Shown here: piece by piece, positions 1-9,308 of the stretch | Layout of the letters: every line of letters starts with the position of its first letter | Numbering within the stretch: position 1 is the first letter of the stretch | Assembly (NCBI GenBank): GCA_007449985.2 | Contig: VIIQ02000068.1 | Location: 372,001-436,000 of the forward strand | Length of the DNA stretch: 64,000 bases | Reading direction: 5' to 3' | From: Desmodesmus armatus | Lineage: Eukaryota > Chlorophyta > Chlorophyceae > Sphaeropleales > Scenedesmaceae | The notes under the pieces: model-generated | Told to the model about the DNA's origin: nothing | The model's database searches: none | Seen by the model: the letters and a program-made list of their open reading frames with translations, nothing else | Position numbers and translations under genes: made by a program

Positions 1-85
1 TATGTGCTCCACGGCTTTGACCAGGACTTGCTGTGCCTGTGTGTCTTGCTGTGCATTTGTTGATACTTCCTGCATGTCCCTGCAG

Positions 86-3000
86 GCCCAGCTTGCTGAT
101 GCGGAGGATCAGCTGCAGCAGGCAGTACGGGACAAGCTGCAGGTGCAGCTGGAGCTCAGCCAAGCTCAGGTGGGACAGAAAAAGTTAGGAGGGGGCGAGG
201 TGGGGTTGGAGGTGGGGACGGGGGTTGTAGACAGGGGCGTGTATTGGTGCTGTGAAGCGTGTGTTGTGACTCCTTTGGTCATGGGGGTAGAGATGGTAGG
301 CACCAGCTGGCGCATTCAAGTCTTGTTGCCGTGCAGTAATGATATGGAGCCAGGCAGAGAGGCAAGCAGCGCTAGCATTAAGGCTGATAGGGTGGGGCAG
401 AGGGGGATGCAAGGATGGGGTTGGGGCAGCCAATGCTGCCAGTCCTCAGCAAGTCGCTTCACCACACCAGTACGGATCACAGCGACGACTCCCAACGGCA
501 GTGGTCTCCTACTAGTAGTTGACCTCCACTTGTGGGCCCTGGTGGTGTCATTGCTGCTATGATTACACCATGGTGGTGCTGCTGTGTTGGTTGCTGCATG
601 TCCACCCGCAGGCTGGGGATGATGAGTATGCCCACACCAAACTTTTCAAATTGAATTTTAAAAAGGATTCAACTTTGTCAAAACCAAAAATCCTTCTCCC
701 ACCCTACAGGCTGGAGAGGATGAGTATGCCCACACCCTGATGCAGCTACAGCAGCTGTACCACCACTGCAAGGAGCTGCTGGCGTCAGCAACACAACAAA
801 AAGTGGAAGCACTCCTGCAGGTGGCCAAACAAGAGGCGCGTGCCCTTACTGCTCAGCCGCAGCCATCTCTCCTGCAGCCCCACCGACAAAGCAGCAGAAC
901 AGCACCAGCACCAGCACCAGATGCAGCAAGTGCTGCAGGAGGGATGGATTCCACTTTGCCCGCCCTCGTCACCCCTCCTGCCGCACCCTCACCCTCCATG
1001 CCGAAGGCCAAGGCAGGCAAGGCAGCAGGCAGTACAAGCAGCAGCAGTACTACAAGCTCAGCCTCATGTGACGTACAGCAGCACGGTGCGGATACTGCCG
1101 CATGTGACACAGATGCTGCCGTTGCTGCAGACCAGCAAGCAGAGCACGCCACAGCACAGCAGCAGCGGCAGCTGCCTGTCTCCACGCCTGCAGGCACTCC
1201 CATCCCTGCTGCCAGGGCAGGAACTGACCAGCTGGCTGCTGATCTTCGTACAGAGCAGACAGCAGCACAGCTGCAGCAAGCCGCCCAGGGTCTGGGGCAG
1301 TTGCTGCTGCTGGCTCACCATTACCTCACCCTCCTGCAGCAACTCCCACCTGCTGATGTTGCTGCAGCAGCACAGGGCGGCAGCAGCAGCTCAGGCAGCA
1401 AAGGCAGGTCCAGTGGGGGTAGGAAGGGACCTAATAGCCCTGCAGGTGGGGACCCCCTGGCACGGCTTGCGGCTGCTGCTCATCAACTCGAGAAAGACAG
1501 GCAGCAGCTGGTGAGCAGCAGCCAGCTCAAGCAGCAGCAGCTAGACGACCTGCTGGCTCAGCTGCTGGTGCAGACAGCAGGAGTAGGGACAGGGGGTGGA
1601 CTGGTATCAGCAGTGGGGCCAGGTACACCCTCACAAGGCAGCAGAAGCCCAGCACAGCACAGCAGCCCGGGTGGGCGGGGTGCGGCACTGGGGAAGCTCC
1701 TCAGGGGTACACACGGCAGCCCAGCAGCGTCACCTTCGACGCCATCAACAGCAGCAGCAGCTGCTGCGGCTCATGGCAGCAGTGTTGCTGGTACTGTCAG
1801 CAGCAGCAGTGGTAATGGCAGTGGCAGCGTCACTCCTGCTGTCTTGGTCAGTATCCTTGCAGCAGGCAGTGTCGGCAGCATTCAGGGAGGTGGTGGCAGC
1901 AGCGGTGTGTTAGGTGTGTCTGCTGGCGACTTGCCTCGGCTGCAGTTGGCGCTGTGTCATGAGGTACAGCTGCTGGCAGAGTGTGGGCTGAATGCGCTGC
2001 GCTACATTCCTAAGATCACAACCTCAGCACCCTCATGCAAGGCAGTTGGTAAGGGCGTGGTGATGGTGTGGTGAGGGTGGTGGAAACTGCACTAAAAGCG
2101 TGGGAAAGGGCACTACGGGTGTTGTATTCCCAACATCACAACCCTCAGCAGCCGCATGCAGGGCAGTTGGTGAGGGCGTGGGACAGGCACTGGGGGTGTG
2201 AGAAAGGGCACTGAGGGTGTGGGGAAGGGCACTTGTTGATGTTTGACCAAGAGGAGTGAGGGCGCCATATCACCCAACCAGGGGGATGATCAGGGCTCTG
2301 TGGTGGTTGCTTGTAGTTGTGTTGACTTGGTTGTTATTACTTGTGTGTACATTGTTTGTAGTGTGACCGCAGTGTGTACAATGTCTGCAGTGTGAGCTCG
2401 GAATGACACTGGTGGTTTGTGCATGCATGTACACAAACGTCGTCGACAGGTACCATGTTTGCATCTTGCAGCACAGCGCAGCACTTGCTAGTGCGTTCGC
2501 TTGCATGCTGTGTGTGTTTTGCCTGTATTATCATTCACAAACGTCATGACGTATCTGCCATCAGAGGGCGGAGCACAGCTGTCCTGCAGCCACAGGGGCT
2601 GCGACAACACTTGTCACCAGTGCCAGCGGCTTGTGCAGCCCACTCGTCAAAGGCAACAAGCATGGTGGTGCTGGTTTTTGGCTTGCTTGTTTGTTTGACT
2701 GAATGTTGCAACCCTGTGAGTATGGAGCAGAACCAAGTTCAACTTCAGATCTTGGTTGCCCATGTATCACCACTTGTGTGTGTGCATCTGCAACTTGTGA
2801 CTAAGGCGTTGGCTGAACCTCTCTCTTGTAGCACAGCACCGCATGGCTGTACACAAGCATTTGGGTGGTGTCTCCTCATCATGACGCAGGATGCATTACT
2901 TGACCAAGCATTTTCATTGGCAAGCACACTACAAGCTCCCTTGTCTTTTGCACTTGCATGCATTGCTGAACCCGTCACACATGGCGTGACCAATGTGGTG

Positions 3001-3694
3001 TGTCTGTGTGCTTTGGTGTGTGTGCTTTGGAGCGTGTGTGTACACGCAGGGAGCTTTCAAGTGGTAGGGACAGCGCTGTGTTGGCACCACACCGTGGCCT
3101 ACCCCTCCCCCCCCCCCCCCCCCCCCCCCCACACACACCCAACCCCCCACCCCCCCCCCCCGCCCCCCCCCCCCACCCGGGGACCTGGGTATTGGGTTCC
3201 AGCCAGTCACTGGTGGCAGAGTCGGCCTGGCAGCAGATGGTTACACCACTCGTGATCATTATGCCGGCGTGATGCCGGCGTGACGTCACACAAACCCCAC
3301 TGTATACTGTGGTTACAGCATCCAGCTGCAGATATCGACTGGATGGTACTTGGACTGGCAAGTAGCTGATGCCCTGTTTGTCACCATGCCTTGTTTTTGG
3401 CTTTGTGGTCCAGGCCTTCCAGCAGCAAGCGCCTGCTGCTCTTGGGGAACCCCATGGCCTCGAGGCCAGCAGCTCCATGCAGCGCAGCAGCCATCCCCTG
3501 TTGAGGCGGTCTCTAAACCTGGGCCCGGTGTTGAGAACGATCCTAGGCTAGCGTCCAGCAAAGGCAGCTTACGGCTGGTGCGGCAGTCGCACAGTGCTGA
3601 CTCTCCTGTGCTGTGTGGTGGCATGCGGCTACAACAACAGCCTGCCAGTAGAGGTCGTGCAGATGGCTCAGTGGCTGCACAGGCCTTGTTGTGA
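86..3694 (+). CDS. Unrecognised coiled-coil, Gln/Ala/Ser-rich protein (3' part of gene)
   Basis: Proposed exons are 86-169, 710-2048 and 3414-3694. The 5' end lies outside the window. The first two exons join in phase 0 (cag|GCC acceptor, CTCAG|gtggga donor). The second to third junction is phase 1 on both sides (GTTG|gtaagg and gtccag|GCCTT), which is why I favour the last exon, although its intron is about 1.36 kb. Residues read off exons 1-2 form heptad-like coiled coil (AQLADAEDQLQQ, then HTLMQLQQLYHHCKELL). These are followed by long low-complexity Gln/Ser/Ala stretches and two short leucine-rich helices (LLLLAHHYLTLLQQL and LCHEVQLLAECGLNALRYI). I do not recognise the family. If the last exon is wrong, translation would run on to a stop at 2072-2074. 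Low codon-level constraint in the Ser/Gly part makes a frame error there hard to exclude. Confidence 0.5.
607..736 (+). repeat. Duplicated 3' splice site and exon start (decoy acceptor)
   Basis: The stretch at about 607-638 repeats the acceptor and first nine codons of the exon that starts at 710: both read AG, then GCTGG, then GATGAGTATGCCCACACC, with two mismatches. The upstream copy runs into AT-rich sequence (about 639-700), unlike the exon. It keeps a usable AG and the same phase, so it could act as a cryptic or alternative acceptor, but reading on from it meets a stop near 738. Confidence 0.6.
2049..3413 (+). other. Long intron with poly-C tracts
   Basis: No coding sequence is recognised here. 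It holds an imperfect direct repeat of the preceding exon end (about 2026-2060 against 2130-2180, sharing CATGCA-GGCAGTTGGT) and a run of almost pure C at 3105-3177. Overlapping open frames are compositional: poly-Pro on + and poly-Gly on -. Confidence 0.5.
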
Positions 3695-4415
3695 ATCAGC
3701 TGTTTAGGAGACGATGTGGACTTTGAGCCAGTGATTTGTAGTGCGGGTTCTTTCTTGTGATTGTCTTTGGGGCTGGTAGGTGTTGTCTGTGCCGTGTGGC
3801 AAAGGCTGCACTGAGATAGGTGGTTGGCTTGCAAGTGACAGCGCTGATGCAGGAGGGGTTGACTCAATGGATGGCCGCTGTGAGAAAATGGTGAATACGT
3901 CTGGGTTGTTTGGTGTCTTTCGCTTTGCAAGTCTTGATGGTGAGGTGTCTTGGTGCGTGCCTGCCTAGTTACCTTGCAGCACAGTAGTTTGAAGCCAGCG
4001 TCCTGAAGGAAAAGGCACACTGCAGTCAAGCATCGCCTCGCATGCATCCATCCATAATCACAGCCAGAACAGCCAGTAAACAGTGCAACTCGGAGTGCCA
4101 GTACCATGGGACAGCTGTGCAACATCAAACAAGCAACCTCATGTACATTGCTGGTGTGCTCCCACAATGCCGAGCCACTACCCTTAGCAAGCCAAGGCGG
4201 CTGTGCTGTGTGCAACACAGAAGACCTGGACGGTAATGGCATAATCCCAGCCACGTTTCATGCCCCCAAACCCCTCGCACTGCCACTGGGGTGTGCTGGC
4301 AGCACCCCTGGACAACACCAGAGCCAAGCCAACACAGCGTATGGATATGGAACTGTGTACAACTGGGCTACATTGCCCTGGTGCGTATGCAACCAACCCA
4401 ACTAGCTGATGGCCT
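3695..4415. other. Convergent intergenic / 3' UTR region
   Basis: Non-coding stretch between the stop of the coiled-coil gene (+) and the poly(A) signal of SDH3 (-). I see no TGTAA on the + strand and no convincing open frame. Confidence 0.5.
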
Positions 4416-4420
4416 TTACA
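4416..4420 (-). terminator. Poly(A) signal TGTAA of SDH3
   Basis: TTACA on the + strand, about 270 nt past the SDH3 stop. TGTAA is the usual chlorophyte polyadenylation signal. Confidence 0.6.
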
Positions 4421-4692
4421 CTTTGTGAGGCGGCACAAAGCACCGCAAGGCACATGACATCACCTTGGAGAGCTCGACAGCTGCTTGGACACACTGCTGC
4501 TGGCCCGCTTGCTTATCGGGCCACACTGCTGCTGCCGGGCCTGGCACTGGCTGTGCTGCAGTACAGTACAAATACACTAACTGCTCAACATGACGCAGCA
4601 GATGCAGTCAACAGCAACCAACATCGCACACATCACATACAAACAGCAACGATCAACACTCAAACCGAGGGCTTCAACACAGCCCGTCAGGC

Positions 4693-6076
4693 TCACAGAA
4701 TCGCCACAATCAAGCTGAGCGCTGCACTGGCACCCAACAGGATCTTGCTTGACTCCTCAACCCGGGGCGTCTCCAGCAGGCTGGTCTTATCTGCCTGGTT
4801 TCCAATCTTGTACAGGTCCCACACAAAGTGCCGCATGCCACCCAGGTAGTGGTACACCAGGGGGAAGCTGATGATGAGCTTGGTGGGGAACACCAGCAGG
4901 GGGTAGTTGGCAGTGAAGGAGGCTAGGGCCCCAGGGAGGTCACCTGTCAGCGCTACGTACCCAGCAGCGGCAAAGCCTGCAGGAGGGACAGACACACAGC
5001 AGAGGTGGCGGTAGGAGTGAGTAGCGGCTAACAGGGAGGGGTCTGCGTAAGGAAGCCCGAGATCTGATGGTGTGCAGGGGTACTACCTCATGCATGGGCG
5101 GCAGTGGGGCAGCTGAAAGTTGATGGAGGCACGTTGTCGTGGCAGAGACAGAAAAGGTTAGCTGCATAGAAGACGGTGGCTTTGCTACTCCAGGGCTTGT
5201 GGCTCGCTTTGCCTTTCACCAGGCTCAGCACGGTCCTAGCCAGCTGTTGTCAGCGCCAACGGGACCCTGATCGGTGCAGACAACAGCTGGCTAGGACCGT
5301 TACGAGCCCGGTGAAAGGCAAAGCGAGACACAAACCCGGATCCACCGCTGTGCTGCTGCTGGGTTGTAGCTTCCTCACCTACTGACAGCGTCGCTCCCGT
5401 GGCCCTGTTAGCAATACTGCTCATTGCTCCCCACGGCATCTTGTAGTGGGGCTGTACTGAGTTTAGGTCAAACACATCAGGAGACAGGGGCCGCTTGTTG
5501 ATCAGCTGCACGCAAACAAAGCACAAAAAGATGGTCATTGGCAGCGACATCCTTCTCACCCCATGCCTGTGCACTACACGGTCATGCAGCTTGCATCCAC
5601 ACAGAGCAGACCGCAGCTGCTTGTTGGTAGCTGACTGGTGGATATGGAACAGGCACTATTGTGCCGCCCAATACTGCACTAATGACGCGGCATGCACCGC
5701 CGTGGTACATGCCCACCACTGCTGCACAGCTTGGCGTTGTGAAAGCTTCCTAAGCCCAACCACAACGGTATGTACGCAGCAGTGCCGCACCTCCGCATGG
5801 TTGGTTGGTGTGCCCAGGAATGCAGTGCCCTCTGTGTACGGGGAAGGCTTGCCCCAGTACTCAGGAACCTTGTCTCCCCCAAGCCATCTGCACGCGCATG
5901 GGAAGGGCATCAGCAATTGTCTGACATGTCCAGTGGGCAGTGCAGTTGCTGGTAGCTTTGTGTGCACACCTGGCGTGCTGTGAGTTCCAGCCAGTGCTGC
6001 CGAGGGCCTCTACATATGTAGGTTGTTGTGCGTGCCTCGCCAGCAACTGCAGTGCACGGCCCGAGTTGCGGAGCAT
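4693..6076 (-). CDS. SDH3: Succinate dehydrogenase cytochrome b subunit (complex II anchor SDH3/SDHC)
   Basis: CDS exons on the minus strand: 6076-5970, 5887-5791, 5505-5379, 4976-4693. Every junction agrees in phase (2, 0, 1), giving 204 residues. Exon 1 encodes a basic, acid-free mitochondrial presequence (MLRNSGRALQLLARHAQQP). Exon 3 carries the family N-terminal motif RPLSPDVF and then SSIANRATGATLSVG, matching the conserved SI-HR-TG-ALS-G block that lines the quinone pocket. Exon 4 carries HYLGGMRHFVWD, the H-x3-G-x-RH-x-WD signature; its first His is the expected axial ligand of haem b. Three membrane spans follow the family pattern, the last being ILLGASAALSLIVAIL. The protein anchors the SDH1/SDH2 dimer in the inner mitochondrial membrane and passes electrons to ubiquinone. 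It is divergent from SDH4 and shares its upstream region. The intron between exons 3 and 4 contains a long hairpin (5195-5335). Confidence 0.93.
5195..5335. repeat. Long hairpin (57-nt arms, 27-nt loop) in SDH3 intron 3
   Basis: The arms 5195-5251 and 5279-5335 are reverse complements with about 6 mismatches in 57. The loop is 5252-5278. The inner 20 nt (GGTCCTAGCCAGCTGTTGTC) pair perfectly. I found no target-site duplication at the ends (CAGG and CCGG flanks). It could be a microRNA/siRNA precursor-like foldback or an old MITE; the sequence alone does not decide. Confidence 0.75.
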
Positions 6077-6404
6077 CCTCCCGCTGCCGATCTGGGCTGA
6101 ACAAGCGGCGAGGGAGGGCTGTGCAGCTTTTGGATGATGTCGACACTCAGAATGTGATCAATGAGACTGGCTCAAGCGACCCTTGAGATTGATTACCCTG
6201 GTTGTCTGACGTTGTCTGAGCTGTTGTGACCGTTCTGCTGTGATGAGGGTTCTGCTTTGCAACGGATGTGTAGCTTTTTGATTACCACGGACGGGTTGTG
6301 TACGTCTCCGTAGCTTGTTCTGGCCCCCACACGTTGCCGTCCACTCCACTGTCGGAACACATTGATCTGGGCAGTGTGCAGTGCAGTTCTGTTCAACAGC
6401 CACT
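6077..6404. promoter_or_regulatory. Shared bidirectional promoter of SDH3 and SDH4
   Basis: The start codons of SDH3 (6076, -) and SDH4 (6405, +) are 328 bp apart, head to head, so both promoters and 5' UTRs must lie here. I saw no clear TATA box and no credible gene. Open frames in it are shadows. Confidence 0.7.
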
Positions 6405-7947
6405 ATGTCGTTCATGAACCGCGTGCTGGCAGGTGTGTAACTGTATGCACATGTTTTGAACGAAGCAGCAGCTGCCAGGGTAGCTGCATGCCTGGGCACC
6501 CCCTGACACGGCATCCTGCCTGCACTTTTTGGATTGCAGCTGATGTGGGGGGCTTCCACAAGGCATATGAGCTCAGCAACTACGGCTTGGCAGGTAAGAA
6601 GCTGGATTGGTGGAGATTATTGCAGCATGAATGAGCTACAGCGTCACCACCCTGTAAGCTCGGGCAGCAGTTGCACCCAAAGCCTCACAACACCCACCGT
6701 GACGCCACTTCCCCTCCTCTCCTCTGTTTTTGTCCCGCAGCTGCTGTGCCAGTTGCAGCGTTTACAAAGGTAAGCAGAGTGCAACGCAACTGCAGCCTCC
6801 CTGAAACACTGCATATGTGACAGGAAGGGGCCCCCAAGCTGTCTCTACATGTGCGCAGATGGCTGCAATTGGTTGCATTCCTCAGCATGCCTGCACGCCA
6901 TGGCAAACATATAAGCTGTGCGGCTTCATCTGCTCATACTACTGCTGCTGCTGTTGCTGCAGGACGGCTTCTTGCACAAAACAGCAGACTGGGCCCTTGC
7001 ACTTGCCATCCCTGTGCACATGCACATCACCACCAATGCTCTGGTGACAGACTATGTGGCAACACGCTTCAGAGGTGGGCGCAGCAGCGGCCTCAGTCAA
7101 CCGTTCAGCAGGCAGCACTGCAGTGCTGCCGGCAGTGTTTAATCAGATGCAGTCAGTCTGTTACTTGCTGATGGCAGATGACTGTACCTCACAAAGCGGA
7201 TGCTTCTGTATCTGCAATTGAGTGGGCATCATCCCTCACACCCCTGCATGTTGACTGTGGGGGCACCGCCGTATGTCGATTGTGGGGACTGGTATCGCCA
7301 GTGGCGAGCGCCATTCTTTGATGACGGCCAGTAATAACACCACTCACCCCTGAGGCCCCCAGTCAGTTGTCAAGATGCCAGCTGCCAGGTGCCTAGACTG
7401 TTTGTTGATCACTGCTTCAACCTCTTTGCCTGCAGGTCCAGTGCGAGCAGCAATCCTGGGTGCCTCCTTGGTAACATACCTGGGTAAGTTGGCTATGCAG
7501 TTGAATATGTGCATGCTAATTGATGTAAATTGTTTTGCGGTGTCGTGAGTGTCCTGAAGAAGCATTTGTGCAAGTCATTCTGAATCAGCCACCACTGATG
7601 GCCCACAAGTGCACAGCTGTGGCTGCAGGAGTGCGCATGGAGTGTGTTGATAGGTCAGGGGCTGATAAGTCTGTAATGGTGCAGCGCCATGTGCTTGCAA
7701 CTAGCCCAGTGATGTTGTGTGGCCACAGGGAGTGCATCCAGCCAATGCATCAACCATGCAAAGTTGTGACATTCTGAAGTTGGGTACAAGTGCGTGGGAG
7801 CGCACAGTAAAAACACATCCAATCACAAATGTGTGCTGGTTGCGCTTGGCTGCCCCCACAGGCATCATGAAGGTGAACCTGGCTGGTCCTGGCCTCACAG
7901 AGACAGTGAAGACGTTGTGGCGCAAGCCACAACCTGCAGTGGCGTGA
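6405..7947 (+). CDS. SDH4: Succinate dehydrogenase membrane anchor subunit (complex II, SDH4/SDHD)
   Basis: Exons 6405-6432, 6540-6593, 6741-6769, 6963-7074, 7436-7483 and 7862-7947 join in phases 1, 1, 0, 1, 1 and give 118 residues. The core helix reads TADWALALAIPVHMHITTN followed by ALVTDYV. This fits the CybS pattern, in which the terminal Asp-Tyr pair lies at the quinone site and an internal His faces the haem. Two more spans flank it (NYGLAAAVPVAAF and AAILGASLVTYLGIM). The short first exon encodes only nine residues and there is no obvious cleavable presequence, as is common for small SDH4 proteins. With SDH3 it forms the membrane domain that reduces ubiquinone with electrons from succinate. 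The protein is short and weakly conserved, so identification rests on the helix motif plus the neighbouring SDH3. Confidence 0.88.
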
Positions 7948-8056
7948 CGGGCCCGCAGCTGTGCCAGCAGCTGCAGTGTACACTAGGCTATCAGAGGTGG
8001 CCGTGTAGTTCAGTCGAGCGGGAGGTTGTGCGGGTTGTTGACACAGGTGACTACGT

Positions 8057-8061
8057 TGTAA
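8057..8061 (+). terminator. Poly(A) signal TGTAA of SDH4
   Basis: TGTAA about 110 nt downstream of the SDH4 stop. Confidence 0.6.
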
Positions 8062-9308
8062 TGATGCATGGCAGGCGTATGTCCAGTGGAAGGCTGCAAT
8101 AAATGACAAACAGCCGGCCTGTGGACAGTGTGGCAATCTGAGGAACACCTTTGCTGTACCCTGCCAGCCACGCAGGTTTTGAGCAAGTTGGGCAGCTTGT
8201 GCAGAGGCAGATGTGGAATCGATCTGTGACCCCGTGGATGAGTGATGCTGGCAGTCAAGTTTCCAGTTGCATTTTTGTGATGTAAGCTTTTTATGCGGGC
8301 TGCAACAAGCAGCACCCACATTCATGTGCCAGCCAACCTGACAACAGCCATCCCCATAAGGCCCTGCCTGAGCAGCTATTGCAGAAGTGTATGCAGGCTT
8401 GCATTTATTCATCCAACGCACGGCAGAAATGGATGTGTTTAGTGCTGGTATGCGCATTGGCAAGCATAAGCATAACCAGCACATAGTGCCCGTTCTCTGT
8501 GCAGTTGCAGTGCAGTGCACCTATGACTCTCACAGCGCGGCGCTCGTCAGACAGTATTGCAAGGCAGACAGAGCTGTATATGGCGGCTGCTTTCACTCTG
8601 TTGTTTTGGCTGACAGCTGGTGGCATCATGTGCATCAGCTGCAGGAGCTACATGCTGCCAGAGATGCATGCAGTCACAAACACAGCAAGCAGCTGCCACC
8701 ATAATGCAACAGTGAAAGACCCTGCACCAGCCTTGCATGGTCTTGGTGGTGAGGTGGGAAGCATAACAGCTCACTGTGCCATGGATGCCAAGTGCTGCCT
8801 GACTAGCTGCAACAGGGGTAATGTCGGTGAACAGCGTGGCATGCATGCTAGCATGCCTGCCCGCCTGGCAGGCTGGCCTCAAGAAGCATTGCCAACCAAA
8901 TCTCCTGATGAGCTGCAGTCATAACAAGATGGATGGAGTGATGCTGAGCAGACACACCCTTCTCGAAGCTGGCTGCTGTGCCAGGCTGGCTGTACGCACC
9001 ACTGACGCAAGAAAAGGGTGGGCCTGGGTGGCTGGCTGAGAAAGGCCTTGCTTGTGAAGCATGTGCTGTTTTCTGTTGTTGGACTGTTTGAGGGCCTGTT
9101 GCACACTTCATCAAAGACAAGCTGTGGCTGTTGGTTACAGGGGTTAGTGAGGGCATCACAACCGTGTTGCGGTTGAAGCTTGTAGGGAGGTGCCAAGGAC
9201 GCATGCTGCACTCTTGAAAGTGGTTAGGAACGTCGTGTAGTTAAGTACTTCACGCCGACGTGTTCAGCCACTGCACAGCACCACCTCAAATGTGCATCGC
9301 TTCTCTTC
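8062..9308. other. Intergenic region upstream of the PRRC2-like gene
   Basis: About 1.2 kb with no credible gene on either strand. It should contain the promoter and 5' UTR of the gene starting at 9309. Short palindromic stretches such as GCATGCATGCTAGCATGC (around 8839) are present. Confidence 0.5.

Noticed and set aside
2975..3478. Poly-Gly/poly-Pro open frames around 3100-3200
   Set aside because: Produced by the C tract in an intron; no motif and no splice support.
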